Positions 35,551 through 46,805 of a stretch of 64,000 nucleotides of DNA are shown one piece after another (position 1 is the stretch's first letter; every line of letters starts with the position of its first letter). This stretch comes from Isoetes taiwanensis (Eukaryota > Streptophyta > Lycopodiopsida > Isoetales > Isoetaceae), in the NCBI GenBank assembly GCA_021234155.1, contig JAJEKV010000221.1, forward strand, positions 648,869 through 712,868. Direction: 5' to 3'. Below the pieces are notes generated by a model. The model was not told the DNA's origin. It worked only from the letters and a program-made list of their open reading frames with translations, and ran no database searches. A program made the translations under genes and the position numbers.

Positions 35551-36840
35551 TTGCTGGTTCACCCTCATCATGCCCCTTCGCCAACACTTGTGAGCCCTAA
35601 AACCTTTTCGCCTCTCTGCGCCTTCATCTTCCGCTATCCGCCTTTGCATCATCGTTCCTTTCTGACGCTCTTCGCCATGGCTGCACCCAAATTTACTACA
35701 CTTCAAGCTTCTGCTCCAAGGGATGCGACTCTTTTCGAGTCTGTGTCTTTCTCGACGCCCACCTTTCGCGAGGCCCTTGTTGGTCCGAGTCGGGAAGTAG
35801 CGGAACGCCACAAGCTCTACGAATGTGCTCCTGCTTATCAAGCCAACCAGCATCGCCTCACAAATATTGCCAAGTCACATGACACTTTTGTGAAGTTTCT
35901 GTGGCGCAAATTCCTTGGGTATTCTATCAAGAACACCCATATCAACAAGCCGTTCTATAATATGGTGATCACTGCCATCCGCTCCAATCTCCATATTGAT
36001 TGGCTCTAGATGTTATTCTACTGCCTCCTTCATGAAGTCGACCCGCGATTGGGCTGCCCCCTCCCTCTGGACATGAAGCCTCGGTGGGTGGCCATCTTCA
36101 GGCCCTCATCCGTCATTATCTTCTGTTTACGAGACCCTTCCACTTCTCATGCCTCCCTTTCGGCCGGACTTCTGCATTCCCGGCGTCAACACCAACAGTC
36201 GTACCTTCCGCCCGGACTTCCCTGGTCATGTTCAAAACCGGATCACGATGTCTTTGTCTCCTCTTCCTCCACCGAAGCCACGCCTTCCAATTCCGTCATG
36301 TCTCCCAACAATCTCGGACAAGGCAGCAGCGGGGCCCAAGCACCTCCAAATCCTCGCCCGACTTCTATACCAATTCCAGCGGGATGTTCAAGCTGCCGCC
36401 CAGCGATTACAAGCATCACAGGGCGGCTCTCATGAATGGTGTTCAAAGGCCCCTGGAGGTTTCCGGATGCGAGTTCAAGAGACCTTCAAAGCCGCCCAGC
36501 GCAAAAATTCAAAATCGGAGGCCAAACTTCAAGAAAGCCGCGAGGCTCTATTACAGTCCGTGTAGATCTCAAAATGCTTTCGGGATCGGACCAGCACGCT
36601 TGAAGATCAAAAGGCTCAGCTCCAAACCACAATTCAGGACTTGTTGGAGCAGAACAAGACAAAAGATACCCTCCTGGGTGACAAGGAGAAAGACATTGCT
36701 AAGCTAGACACCTTGTACACGGAGCTTTCTCACAATTACCGCACTCAAGTTCATGACCTTACCGAGCGTGATGCTAGACTCACCTCCCTCGAAGCTCAGC
36801 TTTCCACGCTGACCAATCAGCTAACGTCCATCCAGGATCA
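35551..36840 (+). other. gypsy-2 extra 3' open frames, part 1
   Basis: A frame at 35551-36009 has a well-placed methionine at 35678 (MAAPKFTTLQASAPRDATLF) and continues VAERHKLYECAPAYQANQH to FYNMVITAIRSNLHIDWL. Later frames are broken. They show a GC-rich proline/serine stretch and then helical, charged sequence that becomes a coiled coil by 36640. This is retroelement-encoded sequence outside gag-pol. I recognise no domain, and a structural or transport role is only a guess. Confidence 0.5.
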
Positions 36841-37139
36841 GCTTTTGAGGCTCAAAGCGTAAAAGGTCATCGATGACGCGGACTCCCGGGCAATCTTCTT
36901 CACATGCCACGCTTCCTATTAAACGGGTCCGTGATCAGTCCCGTCTTCTGTTAGAAAAGGAGAACCGGATCCGTGACCTTGAACATCAGCTTCAGCAAGC
37001 CGTTCAATCTGCTGAAGAAGCCCAAAACAAACAGGAGGGATATATCGACATTGCTACCAACATTCCTGTGGACTTCTCTACTCCTTCCAGCTATCTTGAC
37101 TATGTGGTGGCCCGAAGGCACCTTTTCCTTTTGAAGTGA
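36641..37139 (+). other. gypsy-2 extra 3' coiled-coil segment
   Basis: Two adjacent frames are strongly helical with heptad leucines: KDIAKLDTLYTELSHNYRTQ with a LTSLEAQLSTLTNQLTSIQD stretch, and LLLEKENRIRDLEHQLQQAV. They are separated by a stop at 36860-36862. The composition is that of a self-associating coiled coil. It probably forms the middle of one larger protein with the frames on either side. Confidence 0.6.
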
Positions 37140-37849
37140 AGCGGTGCGGCCAATGGCAATGTTCATCAACGACCACTCAAAGTGCGGATTTCCTTCGGAT
37201 CTGGCCGGATCTTTCTGTAGAAGACAAGGGTTTATTTTGTGCACTCTTAGTCTTTGATCAGCTCAATTCTGAAGATCCCGACTTGGTCATTTTCCGTGTT
37301 GTTCAGCCAATGGCTTATGTTTTTCATGACTTCTACCTGGCGGATCTCCATGATAAATTCCGAGATGAGGCCCATTGTGTTTTTCGAGGCAACTCCAATG
37401 CTGCTTGGTTGTTATCACCAACCAACCCATATTTCAAGGATCCTGCTCAGTCTCAGACTTTTGAACAGGAGTACATGCCTGAACTTGCTCAGCACTTACC
37501 TCTGTGGCAGGCTGAAACATTGGAACAGGTAAACAAAAATTTGGCGCATCCTGACGATCTTGAGTTCGCCCAAATTTATATGCAGCACTTGGGAGGCTAC
37601 AATCAACTACGTGGCCTTCTGGAAAGCAAGACCATCCCAACGGGTTGGGTAAATCCTCCTGTCTATCAATTACTCTCTACTTCAGAGTGGGACCATTGGT
37701 GTCGTGCTCTTGATCAGAATCTTGTTCGAGAATTCAGGGACATGGCTCTGCAACCCACGCACACGGGCATGCTTCCCTCTCCATATGCTTCCTTAGGAGT
37801 CCCTCCACGCCCGTGGTTCCTCTCTTCTGACTTGCGTCTTCCCTTTTGA
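37136..37849 (+). other. gypsy-2 extra 3' open frame, C-terminal part
   Basis: A 237-residue frame without stops, starting RCGQWQCSSTT and including VFDQLNSEDPDLVIFRVVQP, FEQEYMPELAQHLPLWQAE and LYMQHLGGYNQL-type sequence, rich in aromatic residues and glutamine. It looks coding and reads on from the coiled-coil segment. I do not recognise a family. The sequence resumes after the TRIM-like insertion at 38378. Confidence 0.55.
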
Positions 37850-37932
37850 ACAAAGGTCATGGATGGCCCGCTGGTCGACTACTCAGATCTCGGATCGACG
37901 GATCTCCGTTGGGATTCCCGATTTGTCGAATT

Positions 37933-38376
37933 TGTCACATTTAAGGGATTTGGGCCGGGACTCGAACCCACTACCTCGGAGTGGTAAAACGTGCATCCTA
38001 ACCGAAAGGCCAACGATGATTTGGGACGAAACCAAATCCACGCGCTCGCACGATAGTTAATCGTCACACTATCCTCCCCTCAAGGCCCCCCTCCTTGAAG
38101 GCTTGCAACCGGGAATTGGGGCGGACCGAACTTCGATCTGCAAGGGACTGAACACCGGGGAGTGTGATGACAACCATCACGGACCCCCAACCCTATTACG
38201 GGTTGCCCACACCACTAGGGCATGAGTTGTCCAAATCATCTTTGTCACATTTAAGGGACTGGACGGGACTCGAACCCACTACCTCTGGAGTGGTAGCTGT
38301 GCATCCTAACCGAAAAGGCCACGATGATTTGGACGAAACCAAATCACACGCTCCAGACCTGATAGTTAATCGTCAC
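37933..38376 (-). mobile_element. TRIM-like element with tRNA-like terminal repeats inside gypsy-2
   Basis: Two direct repeats (37933-38068 and 38243-38376) start TGTCACATTTAAGG and end TCGTCAC(A), separated by 174 bp of non-coding sequence. On the minus strand each holds a D-arm-like GGCCTTTCGGTTAGGATGC and a B-box GGTTCGAGTCCC about 40 bases apart. Thus each terminal repeat is also a tRNA-like pol III head. TG...CA ends suggest a terminal-repeat retrotransposon in miniature. A dimeric SINE is the alternative. No target duplication is clear. Confidence 0.55.
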
Positions 38377-38888
38377 GGGGAGGATAATGCCACCTTGGAC
38401 ACTACTGAGAATTGGCTCTATATTGCTAATGAGCGTGATTGGCAACGACCTGCTGATGCTCTTCATGGCCTTGATACCTTCTTGCGAGAATGCGCCACCT
38501 CACCGGACCCTTGAAGCATGCCGTCAAGCTAGTTTACGCTTTGCTCTCCGGATGCATCTGGTAAGCTCTTTAAATCGGCAACGTCCAATCTTTTACTGCA
38601 ACCCGAATGCCAGCGTCAGTGCCTTCGGTCTCCAGACCTGCCTTCTCATGGAGTGCCAGTTTGTTCCTTCGGACGCACATGCTGCCTTGGAAGACATGGT
38701 GCGCTCTAAATTTCTCATTGATGCACATCCTGCCCTTGGGCTCAACACTCGATGCTCTTGGACCGCGCCAAGACCTCATTGGCAATTATCACAATGGCGC
38801 GCCCTCATTCCGTGAGGAACATTTTCAAAGCTCTTTGGATTCCGCCATCGGAAACGCTTCCTCCTTTTCTTCACTCTGAGTGTCGTTT
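38377..38888 (+). other. gypsy-2 3' region after the TRIM-like insertion
   Basis: The frame at 38387-38514 (ATLDTTENWLYIANERDWQ) and the overlapping frames to about 38815 continue coding-like sequence of the extra 3' gene, interrupted by frame breaks. Nothing identifies a domain. Confidence 0.45.
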
Positions 38889-38900
38889 GGTGGGGGGGAG
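38889..38900 (+). promoter_or_regulatory. gypsy-2 polypurine tract
   Basis: GGTGGGGGGGAG ends exactly at the 3' LTR start, where the plus-strand primer is expected. Confidence 0.8.
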
Positions 38901-39486
38901 TGTTAGTCCCGTTCCTCCTGGTACAGGACTATTCATGCATACGACGGACCAAGTCAAGTCCAAGGATCCACCGGTCGGAGCGCGGTCGGTCGTCAAAGGC
39001 CCACCAAAAGACCAAGCACACGGACCCCGCGGTCAAAGCCAGCGTCTGCTACCAAGCGGGCTTCCGGACAAATGGCGGCCCGTCACGCGCTGCGTCGGCG
39101 TCGGCGTGATTCAGGGCACTTCAAGAGGCACCCGCATTCACCCAAATCGGGCCTCCTTCCGAGTCGGCACCGAAATCGGTCAGAGTGTCTATATTGGGCC
39201 AAAGGCCATTGTACTATATATATGAGTAGAGCTAGCACATGAGTTTTTAGATGAGTTTTGAGTCTTGTCTCATTTCAGTTCTCTCTCGATTGCGAGAGCT
39301 CATGTATCTTCATTGACATCAAGGAAGCTTATTATTGTGATCTCATTGTTCTCTTTTGTTCTCTTTTCCCTTTTCCTTGTCTTTCTTGCAAATCCCGCGT
39401 GACATAGTCCCCGGATTCTCCTGTTAGATCCAAGAGTCCTCACAGAGGGTTGTCTTGCAGGAGTTCCCGAACCCAGACCCCAAACA
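38901..39486 (+). repeat. gypsy-2 3' LTR
   Basis: It matches 28194-28774 end to end, starts TGTTAGTC, ends CCAAACA and is followed by the target duplication GAAAC. Its differences from the 5' LTR cluster in 38965-39165 and 39405-39480. Confidence 0.92.
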
Positions 39487-39640
39487 GAAACATTTTAGAA
39501 CATTCTATTATGGCTCTTTGTAAAATCTTAAAAAGACTTTCTATTTTTATATTGAGGTGCTTAACCATGAGCATGTACAATATTCTAAAACTTTTTATAA
39601 CATTATAGAGCTTTTCATGAATTTAGAAAAAACCGATCCA
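39487..39640 (+). repeat. Family R repeat, copy B, residual 3' part
   Basis: It continues the body units across the gypsy-2 insertion (compare GAACATTTTAGAACATTCTA, also present in copy C near 45600). It then ends at about 39640, so copy B lacks its tRNA-like head and CCGTAGGATC tail. Confidence 0.7.
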
Positions 39641-40604
39641 GAGAAGATAAAGGCTCTAAAAGAAGCGTGAGTTGCTTTTTCTTGCTCTCAGGTTCTCATG
39701 CAATATATTTGTTTCCTTTAGCCTTAATGATGCGGGTACTCCTGCAGTGCTGTGAGAGGTCTTCTCAATCATATGCTCCATGAAGCATGGTCTATGACAA
39801 CATGGCAAGAAGAATAAGCTTAACCATCGTGGATCTAGTTTTTTCTTTCTCAGTCTGTTCTAGAACTTAGTCTTCTGAACTGCGTCTTTTAGAGGTATGT
39901 GCAAAATATTCTCTGATTGCTAGTACAGATTGATGGAAATATACACTGCCTTTCCAGGGGTTGCTTAAATAAAAGATTTCATAAAGCTTTGTAAGAGAAA
40001 AGGAAAATATTATCTCTAAGACAAGATACGTTCGCCAATTTTGTACCATCTCATCTTAGAGGTGTGAAATCATATCGATTTGTTTGCGCTTTTAAAATGC
40101 TTGTAATAATTATTCAGGTTTTGTGCACATAGGCCTCTTATGTGATTCTCATGCTATCTTATGCACTATCAGCCTTGAACTGTTAACGCATGCTTGGAGT
40201 GAAGGTGGTGTCCAAAAGAACGACTATTACTTATAATGGCATTATATTGTTATACGGGCTTATAGGGATGGCTTAATGTTGGTAATCGGGTTGCGTTGCC
40301 TCTTTAATGGGGCCAAATAAGATGGACAAATGCATGTTCAGCACATTGAAACCTATATAAATCCTGGTGGCTGAATCTTTGAGTCAGCAAATGAAACATG
40401 TAGAAATCCAGTTACATGAGTCTTTGAGACCTGTAAACATTTCGATTTTGCTTAAAGATTCCTAGCACTCAAGCAACAAATAAAGGATGGAAAAAAGGAA
40501 GAATTTATATATATGGTGTTTGAACTTGTAATAGTGCTGAATGGATGTTTCTTCATTTCTCGATGTTAGTGGAAGATTTTCCCATTTTCTTTCTGCTTTA
40601 ATTA
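39641..40604. other. Non-coding region, no gene recognised
   Basis: AT-rich sequence. A short exon-like piece (KTDPEKIKALKEA followed by GTGAGT, about 39631-39675) could be a gene scrap, but nothing adjoining confirms it. No transposon ends are visible. Confidence 0.4.
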
Positions 40605-41313
40605 GGGCCCGAAGGGCCCAAAATGTTTTTTAATATAACAATCAACACACAACTACCATTAACATTATTAACATAAACCATTGCATTTAATATATTTAAA
40701 TAAAAATCCCCCTTAAACCCCCTTTGGTTTGGGTGCATATTCACACGGGGGGTTACGTAGGGCAGCGAGAGCCCCAAAAATATATTTACAATACATACAA
40801 AATTAACACCATTAAGTACATTCACTCAAACCTTATAGTATTTTGCAAACCTTAAAATACAGTATACAAAAACTTGTATATGCATACCCCACAAACGATG
40901 TACGGTCCAGATCTTAGAAGAAAGGGCAAATATGCCCATCTGAAGGCTCTCGTTACCCAAAGTAACCCCCCGTGTGAATATGCACCCCGTGTGGTTTGGG
41001 TGCATATTCACACGGGGGTTACTCCGGGCAACGAGAGCTGTTGGATAGGCATATTCACCCCTAATTCCTTAATCTACACCGTACACAAAGTTCCTCGTTT
41101 GTGGGATATAGATGTATGGAACTTGCTATACTTGATATAGATGTTGATTTTATACGTGCAAAACATAATTATAGGGGCTCTCGCTGCCCTACGTCACCCC
41201 CCGTGTGAATATGCACCCAAACCAAAGGGGGTTTGAAGGGGGATTTAATTTTAAAGTGTTGGATATAATGGTTTGTGTGTTAACCCACAAAATTTGGGCC
41301 CCTTTGGGGCTCT
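40605..41313. mobile_element. Palindromic MITE-like element, copy 1
   Basis: Arms of about 180 bp are inverted. The left end runs GGGCCC-AAAATG through GGTTTGGGTGCATATTCACA to GGGCAGCGAGAGCCCC. The right end is the mirror of it, finishing AAATTTGGGCCCC. The loop (about 40790-41170) contains a further inverted pair of the GCATATTCACACGGGGG core and GGCATATTCACCCCTAATTC. There is no coding capacity. It shares arms and loop with the element at 42590-43115. It could be a foldback or MITE family. No target duplication was determined. Confidence 0.65.
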
Positions 41314-41618
41314 AAGAATTGATGAACGAAGTAGACAATATTTTTAGTTGTATTATATGTGTCATATATGTTATATGTGTTGTTGTATTAAAAACATATT
41401 TAGGCCCCGTAGATACGTTTAAATAGGCATTTCCATGATACAATGTATAATAAGCAAGTAGATCAAAAATTTAAAGTCATTGTGAGGGTGACATTAGAAT
41501 ACAAAGGAAACCCTGGAATATTTAGAGAATAATAGTGCATTTAAACTTCATAGCTTGCATCAGACATGCCATTAAATAGTTCATGCATCAGGGCAACTTC
41601 ATAGTTCAAATAAATATG
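41314..41618. other. Non-coding spacer
   Basis: No gene was recognised. Its last 30 bases (GGGCAACTTCATAGTTCAAA) recur at about 43162-43181, just beyond the second MITE-like element, suggesting shared flanking repeat sequence. Confidence 0.4.
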
Positions 41619-41778
41619 TAGCATAATAACAGGGGGTTTTATTTGTGTTTTTGTACGCTTTTCACTAAGGTTTTCCTATGATTTCATAATGTATTCAAAT
41701 GGATGTACTAATGCGTACATCTAGAGTGCACCATTTCTGAGCCATTGATTTTAGCCCCTTTTTTTTTCAATGGTCAAC
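41619..41778 (+). repeat. Left long terminal inverted repeat of the gene-capturing element
   Basis: About 160 bp, matching the minus strand of 44986-45142 over its whole length with scattered substitutions. Confidence 0.75.
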
Positions 41779-42070
41779 AACCAATGGCTCACAACAAAAG
41801 CCCTTTTTTTGTGCGTGTGGTGCATAATGGTCAACAACCAATGGCTCACAACAAAAGCCCTCTTTTTGTGTGTGTGTGGTGCATAATGGGCACACGAAGG
41901 GCTTAAAGGGTGCATCCATTGATTTTAGCCTTTTTTTTTCAATGGTCAACAACCAATGACTCACAACAAAAGCCTTTTTTTTTGTGCGTGTGGTGCATAA
42001 TGGTCAACAGCCAATGGCTCACAACAAAAGCCCTCTTTTTGTGTGTGTGGTGCATAATGGGCACATGAAG
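41768..42070 (+). repeat. Subterminal tandem repeat
   Basis: Units of about 58 bp containing AATGGTCAACAACCAATGGC and CTCACAACAAAAGCCC plus a GTGTGTGGTGCATAATGG linker. They are arranged as two higher-order blocks (about 41768-41930 and 41930-42070). The first base of the array coincides with the inner end of the left inverted repeat. Confidence 0.8.
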
Positions 42071-42589
42071 GGCTTGAAGGGCGCATGTAGTGCAGTTTCC
42101 CCGCCGGCAACACATTTCTTATCATAACTTTTGATCCGAGCTCTGTTTGGGATGATTTTATTGTGTTGGAAAGCTCTCTCAGAGATCTTTTGATAGTGTA
42201 TCATATGGATATGTTTGGTTAAGTTATATATGCTAAAATAGCAATTTTTCGGCCGGGTTTGGTAGGCTTTCACATCCTACCAGCTGATTAATACAGGATT
42301 GCGCTATTGGATATTGTTTTATGGCTCATTCCGAATGAAGCTTGCAAAAAATTACCATGCATTTTTAGATTTTGAGGCAGTTATTAAGAAAATTCCAAGG
42401 CTTCTAGATCCTTGTGCTAACAAGCAGAAAAGTGGTAACTTTTACTTATGTTCTATTTGTTTTATTGTGGTGAAATTCAAAAGCTACAGGTGATGAAAGC
42501 CTCAAATGAATTCTAGTTTTTTACTGGTTTGAATTCTAAATTTTTGCAACACAAACCATTAATATCCAACATATAAAAATTAAATCCCC
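42071..42589. other. Spacer with one unidentified exon-like piece
   Basis: A plus-strand frame at 42299-42420 reads KNYHAFLDFEAVIKKIPRLL and is followed by a possible donor (GTAACTTTT at about 42435). It looks like a captured exon, but I do not recognise the gene. The rest is non-coding. Confidence 0.35.
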
Positions 42590-43115
42590 CCAACACATAA
42601 TAACCAACACATAACAACCATTGACATTAACAACCAACACATAACTGCCATTGACATTAACTAACACAACCATTGGGTCCAACACATTTAAATTAAAATC
42701 CCCCTTAAACCCCCTTTGGTTTGGGTGCATATTCACACGGGGGGTGACTCAGGGCAACGAGAGTTGTTGGATAGGCATATTCACCCCTTATTCCTTAATC
42801 TACACCGTACGTAAAGTTCCTCGTTTGTGGGGTATGCAAGTACAAAATTTGCTATACTGTATAACAAGATTCGCAAAATACTATAAGATTTCAAGCGGAA
42901 TACTATATGGTGTTGATTTCGTACGTGCAAAATACAATTACGAGGGCTCTCGCTGCCCTACGTCACCCCCCGTGTGAATATGCACCCAAACCAAAGGGGG
43001 TTTAAGGGGGATTTTAATTTAAATGTGTTGGACCCAATGGTTGTGTTAGTTAATGTCAATGGTAGTTATGTGTTGGTTGTTAATGTCAATGGTTGTTATG
43101 TGTTGGTTATTATGT
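42590..43115. mobile_element. Palindromic MITE-like element, copy 2
   Basis: Inverted arms 42590-42745 and 42960-43115 are nearly identical over about 155 bp. Each contains CATTGACATTAACTAACACA, AATCCCCCTTAAACCCCC and TGCATATTCACACGGGGGG. A 215-bp loop resembles the loop of copy 1. The near-perfect arm identity implies recent formation. It is non-coding. Confidence 0.75.
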
Positions 43116-43474
43116 GTTGGTTGTTATGTGTTGGTTATAATCTGGCTATCATGCCATTAGGGCAACTTCATAGTTCAAATAATATAATGGTCTATCTACT
43201 ACAATAAATATTTAAACTAAATTTAGAGAAAACATACACTGGTTCCATATCCAGCATATGTCTTAAGCCTATGCATTTACAGATGCATGGAAGTTCTGTT
43301 CACTATATTTGCTTTCTAGGAGCCTAAGTAGTAATAAAAAACATCTCGGATTTAAGAAATCAGAATCAACAAGGTGGTGACCAAAAAGGGGGAAGCAAAC
43401 CTCTCAGCTATTGAGGTATATCGCAATTGGACCTATATACTTAACTGATATAATGCAACCAAATTTGTTAGAAA
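43116..43474. other. Spacer inside the gene-capturing element
   Basis: It starts with further GTTATGTGTTGGTT units that extend the MITE-like arm, then AT-rich sequence. No gene or RNA was recognised up to the adenylosuccinate lyase fragment. Confidence 0.4.
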
Positions 43475-44110
<636 letters not shown>

Positions 44111-44126
44111 ACTATTGACAAGCCAT

Positions 44127-44700
44127 CTAAAAGCCACGCAAAACTGCAACAATCATTCCCTCTGGTATAGACAGATTCAGATTAATAAGAGTTGGCTTGG
44201 TTTCAGATGCATCCCAACTAAACATTCCACAACTAATATCAATAGCAATCACTTCATCACCAGCAACCTTATGTAGCCTTGTTACAGCATCTTCATGTAT
44301 CTCCTGTTCTTCAAAGTAATTACAAAGCCGATCAAGTGATACCTTTGCCTGGGCAAGTTCAGAAATGAAGTCTGGAAAATTACTCAATGGTTCCTGCAGC
44401 ACCCGGATTGTTGCCAGTGCAGAAAGCACTCTCCCATCTGTCAATGGTATTTTTAAAAACACACATGTTGAAAAGGTAACCACAGATACCACCATCGGTG
44501 TTCGTCCAAAAGACTAATATTACATCACTCCTTGCCATGAAGAACTTGAAAAGCCAACCATACTCTGTTGCTCTAAGCTTTTCTAATTTCTCGAGACAGG
44601 CTTTCTCCCATGCTTGCAACTTCAATATCTTCATGCTCCTTAGGCATTCTATAGTGGCTTTCATGCGCTTTCCTGCATGCTTGCAAATGGCCATAAGAAA
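44127..44700 (-). pseudogene. ABCC (MRP-type) transporter fragment
   Basis: On the minus strand, frame 44694-44500 reads KRMKATIECLRSMKILKLQA and AWEKACLEKLEKLRATEYGW. Frame 44495-44127 continues VVSVVTFSTCVFLKIPLTDG, RVLSALATIRVLQEPLSNFP and AQAKVSLDRLCNYFEEQEIH. This is the end of the first transmembrane core and the start of the first nucleotide-binding domain of plant ABCC transporters, ATP-driven pumps of conjugates at the vacuolar membrane. A frame shift lies near 44495-44510. The fragment ends at IPEGMIVAVLRGF, just before the Walker A loop, and the adenylosuccinate lyase fragment begins within 30 bases. The two together form a chimeric, non-functional segment. Confidence 0.9.
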
Positions 44701-44985
44701 TCGAAACTTTTACCCTAAAACTTTACCTAAAGTAAACAGGCCCGATCAACTCTGTTTGAGTAAACATCTCAAATATTCTGCGTGGATCTTGAAGCAGAAC
44801 AAATCGAGATTTGGTTCGGAAGATCCTTTTGAAATGGCCAAGCAAAACTCCAGATCTCAAACACCCCTATTTCCACGCAGAAGCTCTACACCAACGAAAG
44901 GGAAAAGAACCCTAAAATACATTACCCTAAAATACATTACTCGACCCTTGCATGTTTAAATTTGGAATAATATTGAATATTCATA
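44701..44985. other. Non-coding spacer
   Basis: No gene is recognised between the ABCC fragment and the right inverted repeat. A short direct repeat CCCTAAAATACATTA occurs twice at about 44910-44940. Confidence 0.4.
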
Positions 44986-45142
44986 GTTGACCATTGAAAA
45001 GTGCCACAAAAATCAAGGATCCAGAAAGGGCGCACTCTAGAAATACTATTTAGTACACCTCAGCAAATACAGCACCGAAATCATAGAAAAACCTTAGTAA
45101 AAATCGTACAAAAACATAAAAAAACCCCCTGTTATTATGCTA
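44986..45142 (-). repeat. Right long terminal inverted repeat of the gene-capturing element
   Basis: Minus-strand partner of 41619-41778. It is followed directly by family R copy C. Confidence 0.75.
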
Positions 45143-46432
45143 GATATTAGAACTATCTAAGACGTTCTATCTAAGAACTATCTTAGAACTATTAGAACAT
45201 TCTAATACGTTCTATGGTGCATTGTTCTAGTTTTAGCATGTTCTTATGGTGCAACCCATAAAGATTCCCCTAGATTCTCTTAGAACTTTCTATTTTTAGA
45301 TTGAGGTGCTTACCCATGAGCATTTAGAATATTCTAAAATAATCTATTTTGGATCTGTGCGACAATTCTAAAAAGCTTTCTATTTTTAGACTGAGGTGCT
45401 TGCCCATGAGCATCTAGAACATTCTATATCTATTGTGTTTAAGAAAACTTTCTATTTTTAGACTTAGCTGCTTCCCTGTGAGCATATAGAACATTTTAAA
45501 CCATTCCATTTAAGAAAACATTCTATTTTTAGATTGTGGTGCTTGCCCATGAGATCTAGAACATTTTTCTTGCAAGATTTATGTTCAACACCTTCATTTT
45601 GGAACATTTTAGAACATTCTATCATGGCTTTTTGATAAGCATGTAGAATATTCTAAAACTTTTTAGAACATTCTAGAGCTTTTTAGAACTATCTAAGACA
45701 TTCTAAAACATTCTAGTCTTAGATTAACGTGCTTACCCACGACTGTCTAGAACGTTCTAGACCTCTCTATAACATTATAGAGCTTAAAAAAAAAAACAAA
45801 ATCCTGTTTTTAAAACGAGGTGCTTATCCATGAGCATGTAGAACAATCTAGAACATGCTAAAACATTCCATTTTGGATTGTTTTGCAATATTTCTAAAAA
45901 GGTTTCTATTTCTAGATTGAGATGCTTATTCATCGGCATCTAGAACATTCTATAATATTATTTTACTGTTTGCAAAGTTTCAAAAACATTCTAATTTTAG
46001 ACTAAGGTGCTTACCTATAAGCATCTGGAACATTCTAGTACATTCTCAAAATATTCTATCTTATCTCTTTGAAAAATGTTAAAAGAACTTTCTATTTTTA
46101 GATTAAAGTGTTTACCCATTAGCATCTTGAATATTCCAAAACATTATATCTTCTATTCAAAAAAATTTAAAAATCTTTTATTTTTAGATTAAGGTGCTAT
46201 AGAACTATAGAACATTCTATTTTGACTCTACACAAAATTTTAAAAAAACTTTCTATTTTTAGAGTAAGATGCTTACCCACGAGTATCTAAATTATTCTAG
46301 AATTATCTAGAATATTATAGAGCTTTCCAAAATTATCTAGAACTTTCCATGGTGTTTTAGAATACCCTAGTCAAAGAAACTTCTATTTTTATATTGACAT
46401 GCTTAGCCATTAGCATTCCAGAATGTTCTATA
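45143..46432 (+). repeat. Family R repeat, copy C, 5' part
   Basis: It contains the landmark GTTCTAGTTTTAGCATGTTC and then about twelve imperfect units of 70-110 bp. The units are built from CTTTCTATTTTTAGATTGAG, GTGCTTACCCATGAGCAT and TAGAACATTCTA. This is the best preserved version of the family body. The CACTA element enters at 46433. Confidence 0.75.
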
Positions 46433-46445
46433 CACTACAAGAGAA

Positions 46446-46805
46446 AACCTGTTTTGCGTCAGAAAAATCGTCAGAAACCCTTCACAGAATAGGCAATTGC
46501 CCAGACTCATATGGCTGACGCATATTCTGACGTATATTCTCTGACGAAAAATCGTCAGATTTTGCGTTAGAATTTTCGTCAGATCTTCTGACGCAGAATC
46601 GTCAGATTTGCGTTAGAAGTTTCGTCACATTTTTTCGTCACATTTTTCGTCATATTTAGCGTCAGAATTTTCGTCATATTTTTCGTCACAATTATCATCA
46701 GGTTATTCGTCAGATCTTTCGTCATAATTTTCGTCAATAAAATCGTCACAATATTGGTCATATGTATCGTCAACATTTCATCACATTTTCCGTCAGTATT
46801 TTCGA
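46446..46805. repeat. CACTA left subterminal repeat array
   Basis: About 25 copies of short CGTCAGA, CGTCACA or CGTCATA units spaced 10-20 bases apart, mostly preceded by TTTT. The array mirrors the one at 51480-51950. Confidence 0.85.

Larger units (their letters stand above)
28194..39486 (+). mobile_element. Ty3/gypsy LTR retrotransposon gypsy-2 with long 3' region
   Basis: An 11.3-kb element with LTRs of 581 and 586 bp (TGTTAGTC start, CCAAACA end), flanked by the perfect 5-bp target duplication GAAAC (28189-28193 and 39487-39491). Internally it has gag with three zinc knuckles, protease, RT, RNase H and integrase in gypsy order. About 4 kb of extra sequence lies between integrase and the 3' LTR, with sense coiled-coil frames and an antisense frame. 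There is no chromodomain. The large non-pol 3' region recalls the Tat/Athila-type clades, but I cannot place the lineage with certainty. Confidence 0.93.
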
